Below, piece after piece: positions 1 through 11,533 of a stretch of DNA of 64,000 nt (its first letter is position 1; each line of letters starts with the position of its first letter). A program made the position numbers and the translations under genes. The stretch covers positions 62,001-126,000 of the forward strand of contig JBAJFG010000087.1 of NCBI GenBank assembly GCA_037903475.1, in the 5' to 3' direction. Under the pieces are notes generated by a model. That model ran no database searches and was not told the origin of the DNA. It was given only the letters and a program-made list of their open reading frames with translations. The stretch is from Ancylostoma caninum (taxonomy: Eukaryota > Nematoda > Chromadorea > Rhabditida > Ancylostomatidae).

Positions 1-2040
1 CTAATATGGTTTCTGCAAAAGCATCCAAAACACAGGAATCGATGCAAGATCAAAAGTTCACGGAGCAGGCAGAATTCCCGTATGTAGTTTCCAAAAATAA
101 TGGGTCCAAAGCACCCTTGCTGAACTCAAAATTGGCACTGATAGGTGGTTCGACATTCATAGATCTTGACCACTTGATTTGTTGCCTCCAACACTGTTAT
201 GCGCAAACTCTGACGCACTTTATTTCATGCATAGGAATTATGGTAAGACCATCTGCTAATGAACTGAACTTTCATTTCGTTGAATAGATCATATTACCAG
301 AAGTTGTATTTTTCAGCAAAGTGTGCCTGTTCAATCAATCCAGGGGAAAAGGGAGTGAGGGGGGAGGACTAGATTTCATAGTCCAATTAAACCGTTTAAG
401 CCTATACGCGTCCTTCTTCCCAAAAACTATTCAATATTTGAATTAAAACCCACGGAAAAGCTCAATTCTGACAAAAAAAGTACAGTTAGTCATTTTAGGT
501 GACTACTGTTAGTTAAAAGTGAAGCGTGCCATGAGAGCCACTGCATCTCACGAACACTGACAATCAAAAAGTGGCCAGGTCGTCTTGTTTTCGTGCGACA
601 CTGCACTCTGTGCATTGATCCCATGCCGCACAGCGTGGTGGCTGTGTACGTGCAGACCAGCAGTGATTGATTCATCGACTTTTACACCGGGAACTGCTCA
701 ATCAACACGCAGAAACAGTGCTTAAAAACATGAAAGGGAAGCAGGGCCCCCATCAAATAAATTAATCGTGAGAGAGAAAACACAGCGGGCATATATTCAT
801 CTCCAGTGATCTTTATCCAATCCGCTAGCCAATACAAATCACCCGTCTACGTGTCAATTTCTTCAAGTTGAAGTGTCCTAATGAGAGCCAACATGAATAC
901 ATCTAACAGTGAAAACGAGTGGATTCATCAGTAAATCAGTACTACTCAGTATCTAAACCATACTAACATGTCCGCTAGAACGCATTTGTCCTATTGCATG
1001 AACGCATACGGGCCTGAACGAGAATCGAAGTCTACGCAACGAACAAAAAATGGCTCTGATAATGTGATCTACCTAACGCAGAATTCTATGATATGGAAAG
1101 ATTTGTCCTTATTTAATGAAAATATTTCCTACATTTAGTGCATTTCCAAACTAGTGCATGATAGCTGTGGATTCCCCAACTGTACAGATATGTCTATGGG
1201 TAATCTCCGCAATAAACAGCGCATACCAATAAGGTTATACTGGTTGTAGCACGTGTTTGAGTTCCAGATCCACAATGCAATCTTGTTTAAATAAATCAAC
1301 GAGAAAACAACCAACTTCTGTAAAATGCTTTGCCTAGCAGCTTTTGAAGGTCGATCGACTACTCGATGGAGTACAACTCGTGATCAACAACATCGAATTC
1401 CTTTATTTCAGGGTACAATACGCCACACAACAATACCGACTCACATGTTGTTTAGCGCTGCCCTGTCGTGGCGTGTCGGCGGGGGAAATTAGCCGTTATT
1501 CCGTTTCTTTTTAAAAGTAAAGCGTTAACATCGTCCTTGTTGCATACGCTTGAAGTTTTACAATTCTTGAAGCCTAAATAGACCAGGTTTCGAGGGGTAG
1601 TCCTTTTCTGTTGTGGGTTTTAAGGAGTCTTGGCCAAACTTCGCCGCTGTTTTGATGAAGTCATTAATTTATTTATTTTACGTGTGCAAGATAGAAAACA
1701 GGAACGTTTGCGAAGGTCTTATACACGGATTGGGAGTAGGGAGGGTTCATTCGGCAAACAAATAAATGGCAAAATCCATCTGTAAGTCTGTCATGTGCAA
1801 TCTCAGCAAGGAAAATGTAACTGCTTCAAGATTTCCTGCAAAAAAAAGTTAGGAATTACCTACACTTACGCAAAATATGTTTTCATAAGTCTTCCCCATT
1901 GTTGGAGAATACAACAAGGAGTTTTCAAAGAAAGTAGAAACAATTTGTTTCCCTTCCAAGCTGCCACTTCTTGCTCTATAACTTCCAGTCATTCAGGATG
2001 TCTCTTATTTGGTATTAATATATCTCACTTTGTCTTTTTA
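1..2040. other. Upstream intergenic region, nothing recognised
   Basis: No convincing exon, RNA gene or transposon was recognised here. The short open frames lack codon character and splice context. The last part before 2049 should contain the promoter of the NDUFB7 gene, but no specific element is identifiable by eye. Confidence 0.5.
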
Positions 2041-2047
2041 TCCTTAC

Positions 2048-2049
2048 AG
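2048..2049 (+). promoter_or_regulatory. Acceptor just upstream of the NDUFB7 start (probable spliced-leader site)
   Basis: A pyrimidine-rich run ending in TTACAG lies 7 bases before the ATG at 2057. In nematodes this arrangement usually marks SL1 trans-splicing. A conventional 5'UTR intron is the alternative. Confidence 0.55.
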
Positions 2050-2056
2050 GTAATCG

Positions 2057-3130
2057 ATGGGGACCAAGTTGTCCGTGTCGATCGAGGGAACCACCCAACC
2101 TGAGATCGCACCGCGAGTCGATCGCCCACCCACGTTCGATCCTCAGGCAGGCTTCGAAAAGCCCAGAAAGGTGCTTTGTTGATAGTTTTCTTTCATGAAA
2201 ATATGTAATAGGTAAGCCTAGTAGTCGGTCTGAAATTTGGGAATAGAATTGTAAGGTATTTTTGGTTATGTCCTGACAAAAGCTATCGACAGAGTCGCTC
2301 AACTGAAGATGTTTCACTCAATTTCTTCACTGAAATTTATGACGATCTCACTGTTTAGCCAAGAGAAATGAAAGTATCATGGGAAGAAATGGATCAGTAC
2401 AAACTAAAACCAGGTCAGCGGGATTACTGCGCTCATCTGCTGATTCCACTAATCAAATGCCAGGTAAGAAACTAGAATCTGAGCTTCTAGAAATTCATGT
2501 GTAGTTATTACAACTGTTACAAATTGATCCTATTCTTTGTCTAAATTTGTTCTCACCCATCTGTTCTAGAGAGCAAATGCTCCGTTTGCCGGTCATTTGT
2601 GTGATTCTGAGCGAAGTGCATGGGACAAGTGCGAATATGATGACTACATCATGCGTATTAAGGTTTGTCTGAGTTTTTTTCCTTTTAATAATGCTTCTCA
2701 TAGTTGTAAAGTTTGCATTAATTTTATCTGTAAATCAGATTACCGTTACTCTCACTCCTTGATCTTTCCAACGCCCGCATTTTTAGTTTTTTTTTTTCTC
2801 TAGGGACTTTCCTCCGGTAGCTGTATGTTCACAACTGACTCTAACCTACCTTTTCCTTATTTCTTTCTAATTTTATTGTTCCTGAATAATCTTCTATCTT
2901 AAATCGAAGAAAAGATGGGGAAAAGAGTTCGATGGAGCACTCTCTTTTTCCTTTTGTTTTATTGAGAACATGTTTTCCTTACTTGCTTACATCTTCTTTA
3001 TCCCATTCTTATATTTTTTTTCTTTTTGCTACTTCGTCTATTCGAAGACATCTTCATTTTTCAGGAATTCGAACGTGAACGACGCCTTCTTATGCGAAAA
3101 CAACGCAAGGAAGCAATGGCTGCCGCTTAA
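2057..3130 (+). CDS. NDUFB7: NADH dehydrogenase (ubiquinone) 1 beta subcomplex subunit 7 (complex I B18)
   Basis: Accessory subunit of mitochondrial complex I, on the intermembrane-space side of the membrane arm. Four exons join in frame: 2057-2170, 2359-2463, 2570-2662 and 3065-3130, giving 125 residues, close to the family's usual length. All introns are GT-AG. The sequence follows the family in order: an N-terminus starting MGTKLS, which as in other members could be myristoylated; a PTFDPQAGF segment; then the twin CX9C core with RDYCAHLLIPLIKC and CDSERSAWDKCEYDDY; then MRIKEFERERRLL at the C-terminus. The four cysteines needed for the CHCH hairpin are present. The start is the first ATG after a strong acceptor at 2048-2049, which is either a trans-splice site or the end of a 5'UTR intron. 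The gene looks intact. Confidence 0.95.
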
Positions 3131-3214
3131 TTGTGCTCTATCGGATAAGAATAGGTGTAGAAAAGCTTGCTGTTTGCTAAATTCTCTATTGGTCGGTTGT
3201 AATTGTATTTAGAG

Positions 3215-3220
3215 AATAAA
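3215..3220 (+). terminator. AATAAA polyadenylation signal of NDUFB7
   Basis: A canonical AATAAA lies 85 bases after the stop codon and is followed by a T-rich stretch. The next gene's start lies only about 90 bases further on. Confidence 0.75.
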
Positions 3221-3273
3221 AGAGTTTTCTTTTTCATTTGTTGTGAAGTTGCTGCTAGTTACTATCAAATCAA

Positions 3274-3279
3274 TACTTT
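3274..3279 (+). promoter_or_regulatory. Candidate Ur element (UAYYUU) between operon genes
   Basis: TACTTT fits the UAYYUU consensus known from nematode intercistronic regions. It lies about 55 bases after the AATAAA and about 15 bases before an acceptor at 3293-3294. That spacing is typical of SL2 trans-splicing of a downstream operon gene. Confidence 0.45.
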
Positions 3280-3310
3280 TCTCGTCTTGGCTAGAGTAAG
3301 TTGAAAACGT

Positions 3311-6300
3311 ATGGTGGTATTTGAGGAAATGGAGAGGTTGGTGGAAGAATGTGAACTGGACTGTCCAGAAGAGAAACAGATTCAGGTCTTGTCGTTTTTT
3401 TTTTCTTTTGTTGCTACAAGTTCTCATCGTTTTAGTAGATATTGCTAACATTGCAAACACATATTCAATTAACTTTCGGAAAGTGTATTGTACCTCACAA
3501 ATACTAGTAATAGCAGGAAACTGCGAATCGCGGTCCGCGATCATTTTATGCGCGGACATGTTCTTACATAGAGGGCTTCATACAGTCCTTCTCAAAAAAG
3601 TAGACGGATTCCGTGATTGCAGGAACGCGGTGGGACCTGAACGGAAGGCTACGTGCGAGTGGTTTTCAGCGGTTCGGACGTAGCCTTTCGATTGAGAATT
3701 TGATCTGTGGAATGGATCAGCTCGCGCGCGTGTCTCCATCGCGATGTTTGCTCCGGGGTGAATACCCTTTATTCATGCTACCAGTTCACCGTGATAATTT
3801 TGTTGTTTTCGAACAAGAAGAAGAGGGATGACATGGAAGTTTAGTAGTAAGTATGTGATTGGCGGTCTCCATCAGCTGATAACCTTTGCACTATGGTCAA
3901 GCAGCACCATCGCCTTGAGCACGCCTTATTTGAGGTTCTCCTCCTTTCATCAGGGAATCAGTCTGAGTAAGAATAATCGAGGAATTTCTGTTTTTGCCCG
4001 GTAACACTTTAACACTGTTACGCGCAATACTTGGATCAAAACAATGCTTTTATGCGCAAGCGATGCCGTTAATTATTTGTGATTCAAAATCTTGATATTT
4101 CTGGTAATAGAACAAAATTGTTCATAATGGGGAGCGTTCTAGTGCACCTTAGCTGCGCAGAAATGCTGGTGGATCAAATTATCAGGTGGAGTTGTAATTG
4201 AAGATCAAAACAGCGTTGCCGCTAGTTTTGGCTCATTAACAAATCCAATGCAACTATTTTCGTTGTTCGAAGGAACGCTCCTCTTCACATAAATGCTCTC
4301 CAATTGCAACTTCTCTAAGTTTCAGATCCTTGAAAAGTGCCTGCCTCTTCTCCGAACGGATCGCGAGGCAAAGGTCAGGTCAATCGGGTTTCTTCTGCTG
4401 ACGAAGATCTTAGAGAAGTGAGCAAAACAATTGTGCTGTACAATCATTCTCGTTCATGTTTGGGAGCTTTAAGCTTCAGAAAATTACTGGTTGAGTGGTT
4501 GTCTGTCAAAGTTGTTTGATGTTACTGGTTTTATGGACATTGCGGAGATCTACTTTTTATTATAGGTGCAGCCCTCAGTGTCTTCGAGCAGCGCAGTCAC
4601 GACTAGGAAAGAAGCTAGTTGATGTTAAAAATGATCCAACCATTTATGGAGGAATCTTTCTTAGACAACTGCTCGTGCGAAATCCACAGGTGATTCTCTG
4701 CTTCGTTCACGTCGTTACTCTCTTGATTTTATTTATGCTATCTTGAATCTATTTCTGCAAATGTTGCCCAAAATAATTAACGCAGTGGTGTTCGCATCCG
4801 TTTTGATTGAATTATCCTCATATCCGTCTCTCGCACATACCGCCTGTCATGGTTTGTACTTTGCTGTTGCCGTTTCAGGTGGGAAACCTCCACGCAGATA
4901 TCATTGTGAGCATTATTATGCGTTTCATCGATATGACAGTGTGCAACAGCGATCCTGCGCTTAGGTAACCACCTTCATTGTGAGAATTTTCTCGTTTTTT
5001 CTCAAGGGAAGGGTTTATAATGAATGTTTCAGGAAGTTATGCATTGATCTCTATTCGATTCGATATGGCTGTGATGCGCAGATGTCGGAAAGGCTTTTAG
5101 CTACTCTGCTGGCTTCAATTACTCCGAGACTTGTGTCCCAAGAGGAGCGTGTTGGTGAGGAAAATGCCTACTCTTTATTATTTCGCCTACTGATATTTCC
5201 GCAGTATTATTCACACCTTTATCAGGTATACTGCCACTGAAATCGTTCGGCATTTCGTCATTACGTGAAGACTTGTGTAATCTCCTTTTTGATATCTATT
5301 CATCGGCTTTGGGTCACGCAAAACAAGGTGAGCACATACTGGAAGCTTGACTTCTGGCACGAGAGCTTCAAAGTGCTCGTCAAACTCTAATTGCGTTTTT
5401 CTCGAAAAAAAAAAAAGACATTCAAATACATGAACAGCACACGTTTCTCGTAGTTATTGTATTTTTTCTTTTTGTCATGAATGCTGCCCCTAATACAGGC
5501 TGCTTATAAGTGGGAGTCCAATTTTGCTTTTTGATTTTGCGGCTCTCTCATCGAATATTTGCAACAGGGCAATATCTCTCGCGAGACGTTGTTTTATCAG
5601 TGTTGGAAGCTGGTATAAATGATCCAGCACTGCAAGATGCTTCTTTCGGACTAATGCGTTCACTTTGTAGCAATGGCAGAAATGCCGTGTTACCGCTTGT
5701 GAGTATCAATTTTTCACAGTCACTCCATCTTTTTGTTATTTCACTTTATTTTGTCAGATATCTCGAATAGTTCTGATGCTTATATCAAAGCTGGACACGC
5801 CAAGTAGTGCTTTATTCGAGACCCTGGCACATATATGCCGTCTATATGGATCTGGTTCAACGTTATTCCGACACCTATACATTGTATTCAGTGCTATGAA
5901 GCATCCATTAGATGAGCAGGTACATTGAAAGCATTCATTTTGGCAACTGAGAGAAAAAGAGAGGCGTAAATCAATAAACGTTTCCTTTCTGTTGGATTTT
6001 AAATGAAGTAAGGCTTCTGAGGAGAAGAAGGTGCATGAGAAGTCCAAAAAGCTCGCTGATTACTTGGAGGTTCGGTTCATACCAATCATCGTTATGTAAA
6101 GCCCTTCCTCTGTCCGTTTGTTTACAGCTCATTCAAGATTTTCCTTCTCTTTATGATCATTCACAAGAAAAAAATTCATCTTTCTGTCACTATGCGTGTT
6201 TTTCATGCCAGTCACAACTCGTACATTTTCTAGTTTCCATTCCACTTTGCAAGAAACAACTGTTCGCTTCATATATTCTCTCACTCCCTTGATCAGTTTC

Positions 6301-8201
6301 TTGTTTTTTCCACAGGTTTTTCTTCATTTCTTAAGCTCAATCTCCTGTTTGCACATATTTCTAAAGAAAATGGGGGAGGCGTACTACGATCCATTTTTAT
6401 CATTTGATCCAGTTGGGTAGACATTGGAGAAAAAAGAACGAAAGAGCTAGTTTGGCGCGCGAAGAATTGGGAGGAAAAGGCAGACAGTATGCGCAAGTGC
6501 TTGACTACCATTGCTTTTGAGGCATTCGATAATTTACCACATTCAATGTCCTACAGTTCGGCTTCCAGTCTTTTATATATGGGAATTTAGTTGGTACATT
6601 TACTTTTTTCATGCTCCCTTTTTTGGTTCTAGCCTTATGGCCCATCTGCGGCACGTCTTTTATCAGCAATTGTGGAAACATCGGCATTTCTAGTAAAGCC
6701 TGAGGTGAGTGCTCTAAAGTGTTTTTTTTTTTAATAATTGCTTCACATTACCTGAATTGCAGATGATTAATTGAACTCGCTTTACTGTGTTGCTATAGTT
6801 TCATTAGAATTTAGGTTTTGCTATCCGTTCAGCGCAAAATATGTGAAGAAGTTATTCGAAACCCGCATTCTCCTGTGTATCGTGAGGTTCTGGTCTCATT
6901 TCTGAGCTGCACTCATGAGCTAGTTCCACCTCCTGTGCATGTAAGGCTTAAAATCCATTGTTTAGAGTTGCTTTTTTCTGAGCTGTTGGTTTAGAAATAG
7001 TGTTGAGAAATTAGCATTCAGATCGCTCGAACTGTCTTGGGAAGATGCACTGATTTAGAACAGTTACAGACTGTAAGCGCCCTTTGTGATGCCATCACTA
7101 GACCTCGAATGCAGGTATGCAAAAACCGTCTGTTAGAAATCTCGACAGGCTAGAAACTTCTCGAGTAGGTAGTTTTGTTCTCATAGAGTGTAATTCGCAA
7201 GTTTTTGCACACTTTCCCAGCTTTGGCTTACCGAAAGCCGAATATAGATGGTGGGAAATGAGTACGCTCCTTTCTCATGTTAAGCGATGTTACTGTTTGT
7301 GTTTACCGTTTGTTAATCGATACCACGCAGAAATTTCACGTTGAATGCGCGTTTCATGCGACGACCTGATTTCAGAACATTGCGCGCCACGAAATTGCTC
7401 GACGTTCTGCTGTGAGAGGAGGCCAACCTGTTGACTTACATGAAGAGGAGCTTGAGCAGCAGGTCGGTTAATGAACTTAGAATTCTGAATAGCGTTTTTT
7501 TCTTTAATTTCTGCAAGTTTACAGGTCTCAGCGGTATTTATGAGCTCTTCTTCCAAAGAATCCATTAATTCTGCGCCGAAAGTGAATGAAGCTGCCAACG
7601 AAATCCATGAAAAAGATGTGGGCGGCATGAACGGTAGTTATTTAGAAACACGAGGTGAAGGATCTATGGTTGAAACCCAGGAGGAGCCTATACTTTGCAC
7701 AGAAGTGGTACGTATTTGGCGTATGTTACGCTAAGTTTGGAAAGGAAGACTTGTTTTCAAAGAGTAATTATCTCCGATTTTTTTTTGCTGAACCATTTGA
7801 TTCATCGTACTTCACAGTGCTGAAATTGAGGTTTCCAAGCCGAATGCTTTCAGCACTCTGAGAAACCTCATGGAGATGCTGCTGCTGTAAGTAGAAGTAC
7901 TCCATCTGTGCAAGAACGGTCACCCAGTCCTGCGAAAGTTGTCGCCACCGAGGAAGCTGTTGCAAAGGGGGAGACCAGATCTAATAACATAGTGGAACCA
8001 GTAGCCAAAAAGGCGAAGCTTTTGAAAAAGAAAGAAGCAAAACCAGTCGAGGTGGGATCTACTAGTTTTGTTAATCTTTTCCTCTACGAAGAGAGCGAAT
8101 TGCGTTTCTGTTGGAATACCCAGATTTCTTTACAGAAAACAGTGTTAGCCGATGGTGAGGCGTCAGTCGAAGAGATTCTGAGCACTTTTTGTCTAGAGTA
8201 A
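3311..8201 (+). CDS. PELP1/RIX1-family ribosome-biogenesis protein
   Basis: PELP1/RIX1 proteins scaffold a nuclear complex (with TEX10/IPI1 and WDR18/IPI3) that acts in ITS2 processing and 60S pre-ribosome maturation. Exons joining in frame: 3311-3385 (less certain), 4326-4417, 4566-4689, 4879-4964, 5033-5154, 5226-5327, 5568-5698, 5758-5919, 6013-6069, 6633-6704, 6815-6940, 7022-7114, 7376-7462, 7525-7707, 7854-8051, 8136-8201; about 591 residues. Residues ~26-400 are helical-repeat-like. Family-like stretches include CLRAAQSRLGKKLVDVKNDP followed by FLRQLL, and NPHSPVYREVL followed by ELVPPPVHIAR and LCDAITRPRMQ. Low-complexity S/E-rich sequence follows, with a basic nuclear-localisation-type motif KKAKLLKKKEAKP and an acidic tail ending VEEILSTFCLE. 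The long poly-acidic region of vertebrate PELP1 is absent. Exon 1 has a weak donor (GTCTTG), and exons may be missing in the 940-bp first intron and the 563-bp intron after 6069. The family assignment rests on remembered motifs. Confidence 0.72.
3648..3685 (+). repeat. Small inverted repeat in intron 1 of the PELP1-like gene
   Basis: GGCTACGT and ACGTAGCC flank about 22 bases. The nearby 3530-3560 stretch also has short palindromic GC-rich sequence. This may be a foldback remnant or chance. Confidence 0.3.
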
Positions 8202-9050
8202 TATGTACTGCTATGTCAACTTTGCCAATTGTTAACAATTGTTATCCAGATTTATTGTTAGATTGTTTATTGTTGGAGATTTGTTGTTTTATGAATTATT
8301 GACTCATCATTGTCGCAGAAGCATTCATTTGGATTCATTTGGCACAAAAAAAAAACAGTTTGAAGAGTATCAAACGAAAGCAGTGGGCTGATCTATTAAA
8401 CATTAGTCTGGTAGGGTTGTGGAGCGTTGGAGAGGAAAGGGCCTTCCATGTCTTTCGTAGACCATCAAATTAGCGAGAAAGTGGCGATCCTCCGATACTA
8501 TCCATATTTCACGATCGGAGAGGAGCTGATACAAATCACCTTGCATGGTCAGATTTGAAACCATGGATATGAGGTGCATCAGAATTAAGGATACAGGGGA
8601 AGGTTTCCTTCTCAAACTGACAAGCTATCTTTTCAAGAAGATCTCTTGAAGACACTGTTATCTAGTTCTGTACCAACAATCTACATATCCTCGATTTTGA
8701 ATGATGCAACAGTAGGGTCGACGCACTCCAGAAATACTGAGGCGTCGCAGCGCGCAGGCAGGCGTTACATTTCTATCCAAAGGCTTGAAGAGGATTGCTT
8801 CAAGAGTGTCCGTGCTCTACTACGTGGTTCTTAGCATAGGGCTGATCCGAAATCATTCAGGTGGAGCAATCCGGTGAAAGTTCAGGATGGATGTGAGGCC
8901 ACCGATTGAATTTGGTTAGTGAGTAAAGTTCTGCTAGCACTTTCCTATGTCTTCTTGAGGGTCCACGATGCAATAGTTCTACTCATATACATCCGACGGT
9001 TTCTTCATGATTCTTTTCATTGTCGGCTCCGTAATACAGCTTGAGGTGAC
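8202..9050. other. Intergenic, no recognised gene
   Basis: This stretch follows the PELP1-like stop codon. A 70-residue minus-strand open frame at 8403-8615 has no recognised domain and no obvious splice partners. No AATAAA is evident after 8201; the T-rich 8240-8300 stretch is the likely 3' end region. Confidence 0.4.
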
Positions 9051-9056
9051 ATTTTT

Positions 9057-9670
9057 TTAACCCACTGACGACCGCGTGGCTCACCGGTGAGCCGCGCTTT
9101 TGTTATCAACTTCTGAACCTCATTTCTGAACTATTTCGCAGTATTTCCATATGAAATAAGAACAAATTTCTGGAAAAATGTCTCATATATTTGTGGTTCA
9201 AGAAAGACTTCTGTTTTATCGTTGCAAATACCATGAAAAGGAACTGATTTTGAAATCGACGAAGATTGTGTTAAATTTTTTGTGTTGTGCAGGGGAATAA
9301 TAAGTACAAAAGTTATATTTCGTGTACAGAATCACTTTCATTACACTTAGTATTTCCTTAGTCGTCAAGCTAGAACCATGCGAACGTGCACACTCCTAGG
9401 ACACTTCCCTGTTCCTGCCTCAAAATACCTTTTGCGAACTTCTTTCGGCTTCAAAGGAAGCAAGAACCGTTCAGATTCTCCCCTTTTCTGGTCTGATGAT
9501 ACTGGTAACCTTGGAGGTTTAGATCTTGAATTATTTTTGCCCAACTGTCGATTCTGGTCCCAATTTTCTTATCGCAAGAGCGTGGAACCATGCGGGCGCG
9601 GCGCTCTCGAAAGGGGCGTTGGTCCTACCCGCTAGACATGCGAAAATGTGTGCGGTCATCAATGGGTTAA
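9057..9670. mobile_element. Non-autonomous DNA element with piggyBac-like TTAA ends
   Basis: The element is bounded by TTAA at 9057-9060 and 9667-9670. The ends are inverted: the left reads CCCACTGACGACCGC after TTAA and the right, reversed, reads CCCATTGATGACCGC (13 of 15 identical). TTAA duplication followed by CCC-type ends is characteristic of the piggyBac superfamily. The 606-bp interior has no transposase domain. A perfect palindrome, GGCTCACCGGTGAGCC, lies just inside the left end. Confidence 0.6.
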
Positions 9671-9744
9671 AAAAGGGCGCATGGGGATCAGGGTCAAGCT
9701 TGTGTTGATAAATTATCGACGGGGGGTCGTAGAGGTGGGAGGAT

Positions 9745-9973
9745 AAAGTTATTCATGCTTGCGGCGCGTCAAAGTTTACGCGCCGATACACAGTGCAAAG
9801 GAGGGAGGTAGAAGACAAATCCTGGCAGGTCAGCAATGTTCCTAGTTTCGCCGTTGCGACTGCCGCGCGAACAAACCGCGTTTCCATTTTCGCCGCTTTG
9901 GGTCGGCGCGAAAACTTCGTGGAGTTTTGTCTAGGCGCGTAAACTCTGACGCGCCGCAAGCATGAATAACTTT
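9745..9973. mobile_element. Foldback MITE with ~37-bp terminal inverted repeats
   Basis: The left arm runs from about 9745 and begins AAAGTTATTCATGCTTGCGG; the right arm, read in reverse from 9973, is nearly identical over about 37 bases, with one clear mismatch. The total is about 229 bp with no coding capacity. The target-site duplication and superfamily are unclear. Confidence 0.65.
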
Positions 9974-10570
9974 GATAGTGGTGTGGTGGAAAATTCGTGA
10001 ACTACTTTTTCCTATTACAGCCATGTCTCCGAGCGAAGCCGAATTCCGGACGATAATTTTTGTGCATGCGTACTGCCACTACTGCTTTTACCTGGAGGCC
10101 GACAAAAAGACTTACTATGGAACCTACCTAGTTGTGCTTTGTGTCTGAGTTTCAGTGAACCCGGTGCCGGAGGTTAGCTGATCCAGATCCCAAGATTTAC
10201 CGTACAGTGGCTTCAACAGCGCGAGCAACGGTCGAGCAGACTACTTCAACAACAATAGGTCAGAGAAAGTTCACTCAGCAAAACAATAAATTAGAAAAAC
10301 AAGCTATCAGGTAAACTAAACATCGATAGGAAGCAAGAGAGGAAATACAGAAAAAATCCTTCGATTTCCCATAGTTTTGCTAGATGAAATCCGTCGGATA
10401 AGGTTCAAGTAGATCATCTGTTCTAAGTTTTAGTTTAAAAGAATGACTGTTGGGAAACACAGCAGCTGCTGTGGCAATTTCTCAAGCCATCTTGAGGTTC
10501 TCGGAATGAAGGAATTGTCAAAATGCGTGCTGTTACAACGGTAAAATGAGTGTTGGAAGCTGAACACACC
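9974..10570. other. Spacer, nothing recognised
   Basis: No gene, RNA or clear repeat was seen between the foldback MITE and the LINE fragment. Confidence 0.4.
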
Positions 10571-10574
10571 TCTA

Positions 10575-10941
10575 CGACCTCAGCATGGTCTCCAAATCCA
10601 GCATTCACTTGGTTTCAGTTTTGTCTCTAATTTCAGAATCCGAAATGATAGCACAATATCTGAAAAGATCTTTCGATAGAACAAACTGTGTGAATTTAAG
10701 ATCTCTAATCTAAGCCTGTACGACGGTAGTCCTTCCGGATAATCGGGATTCCGGTAAAGGCTACAGAAAAGAATCCGCGTGGCTATCTTCTGCACTTCTT
10801 CGATAGTTCTAAAGTGTTTTTGCAGAAAAGGGCTCCACACTTGGCTGGCATATTCTAGCTGAGGCAAGACATAGGATTTGTATAATTTGATATACACTTC
10901 TTTGTTAACACATTTTACATTTCGGAAGACAAGGTATATTT
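10575..10941 (-). pseudogene. LINE (CR1/Jockey-type) reverse-transcriptase C-terminal fragment
   Basis: The minus strand encodes a 105-residue stretch with VYIKLYKSYVLPQLEYASQV followed by WSPF and a RTIEEVQKIATR motif, the conserved post-RT region of CR1/Jockey-like non-LTR retrotransposons. It abuts the outer edge of the LTR element at 10942. The same LINE class continues, in the same orientation, on the far side of that element from 19407. The simplest reading is one LINE split by the LTR insertion, with some sequence lost at the junction. Two unrelated LINE pieces are the alternative. Confidence 0.75.
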
Positions 10942-11029
10942 TGTAAACGAGGACGGTGATGCGAATATATTAGACCCAGCGTTCACTGACAGTTTATTCT
11001 TATGACAGCAATACATAACGTATATAATA
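10942..11029 (-). repeat. 3' LTR, second part
   Basis: This matches the last ~88 bases of the 5' LTR and ends with TTTACA, giving the expected TG...CA termini. It is separated from the first part by the 11030-14045 insert. Confidence 0.85.
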
Positions 11030-11533
11030 TACCAGTCTGGCCGTCCGGCTAACGCCGGACTTCCAGACTTCTATTGATGCTCGCTTCGCTCGCATACTGC
11101 ACGTGCACGTTGAAACCAAACACAAAAATGTAAATGGATTGATAAGATCTGCATCCTTCCACGCAGTTCTATCGCTTTCCTGAGAAACCCTTGATCCCGT
11201 AGGTGGTAGCCTTCCCCCATAGGAACGAAGTTATGCTCTTCCATGTGAGCGGAGTTACTGGACATGAAGAACTGAGTGTAGCCGATCCAGTGCAAATGTT
11301 ATCTTGAAATGATTTAGGCTCAACTGGTTGTTGTGGTAATTCAAGTAAGAAGGGTCCACCGGTGTATATAAACGGAAAGGAAGGGGTGGTTCATTCAGAC
11401 ACAAACGGAATGGGAAGAGAACACGGATATGAAAGGAAACAATGTACATCTAGGCGATTTAGGGAGGAGGGTCCGCCGAAACAGGATAAGCGTATCCCTC
11501 ATGCAGAAATAGACCCGCCTAGCGAATTCCTAT

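Noticed and set aside
3613..3831. Plus-strand frame in intron 1 as an exon of the PELP1-like gene
   Set aside because: It ends in a stop, has no fitting donor, and does not resemble the family.
8403..8615. Minus-strand 70-codon frame as a gene
   Set aside because: No recognised domain, partners or regulatory context.
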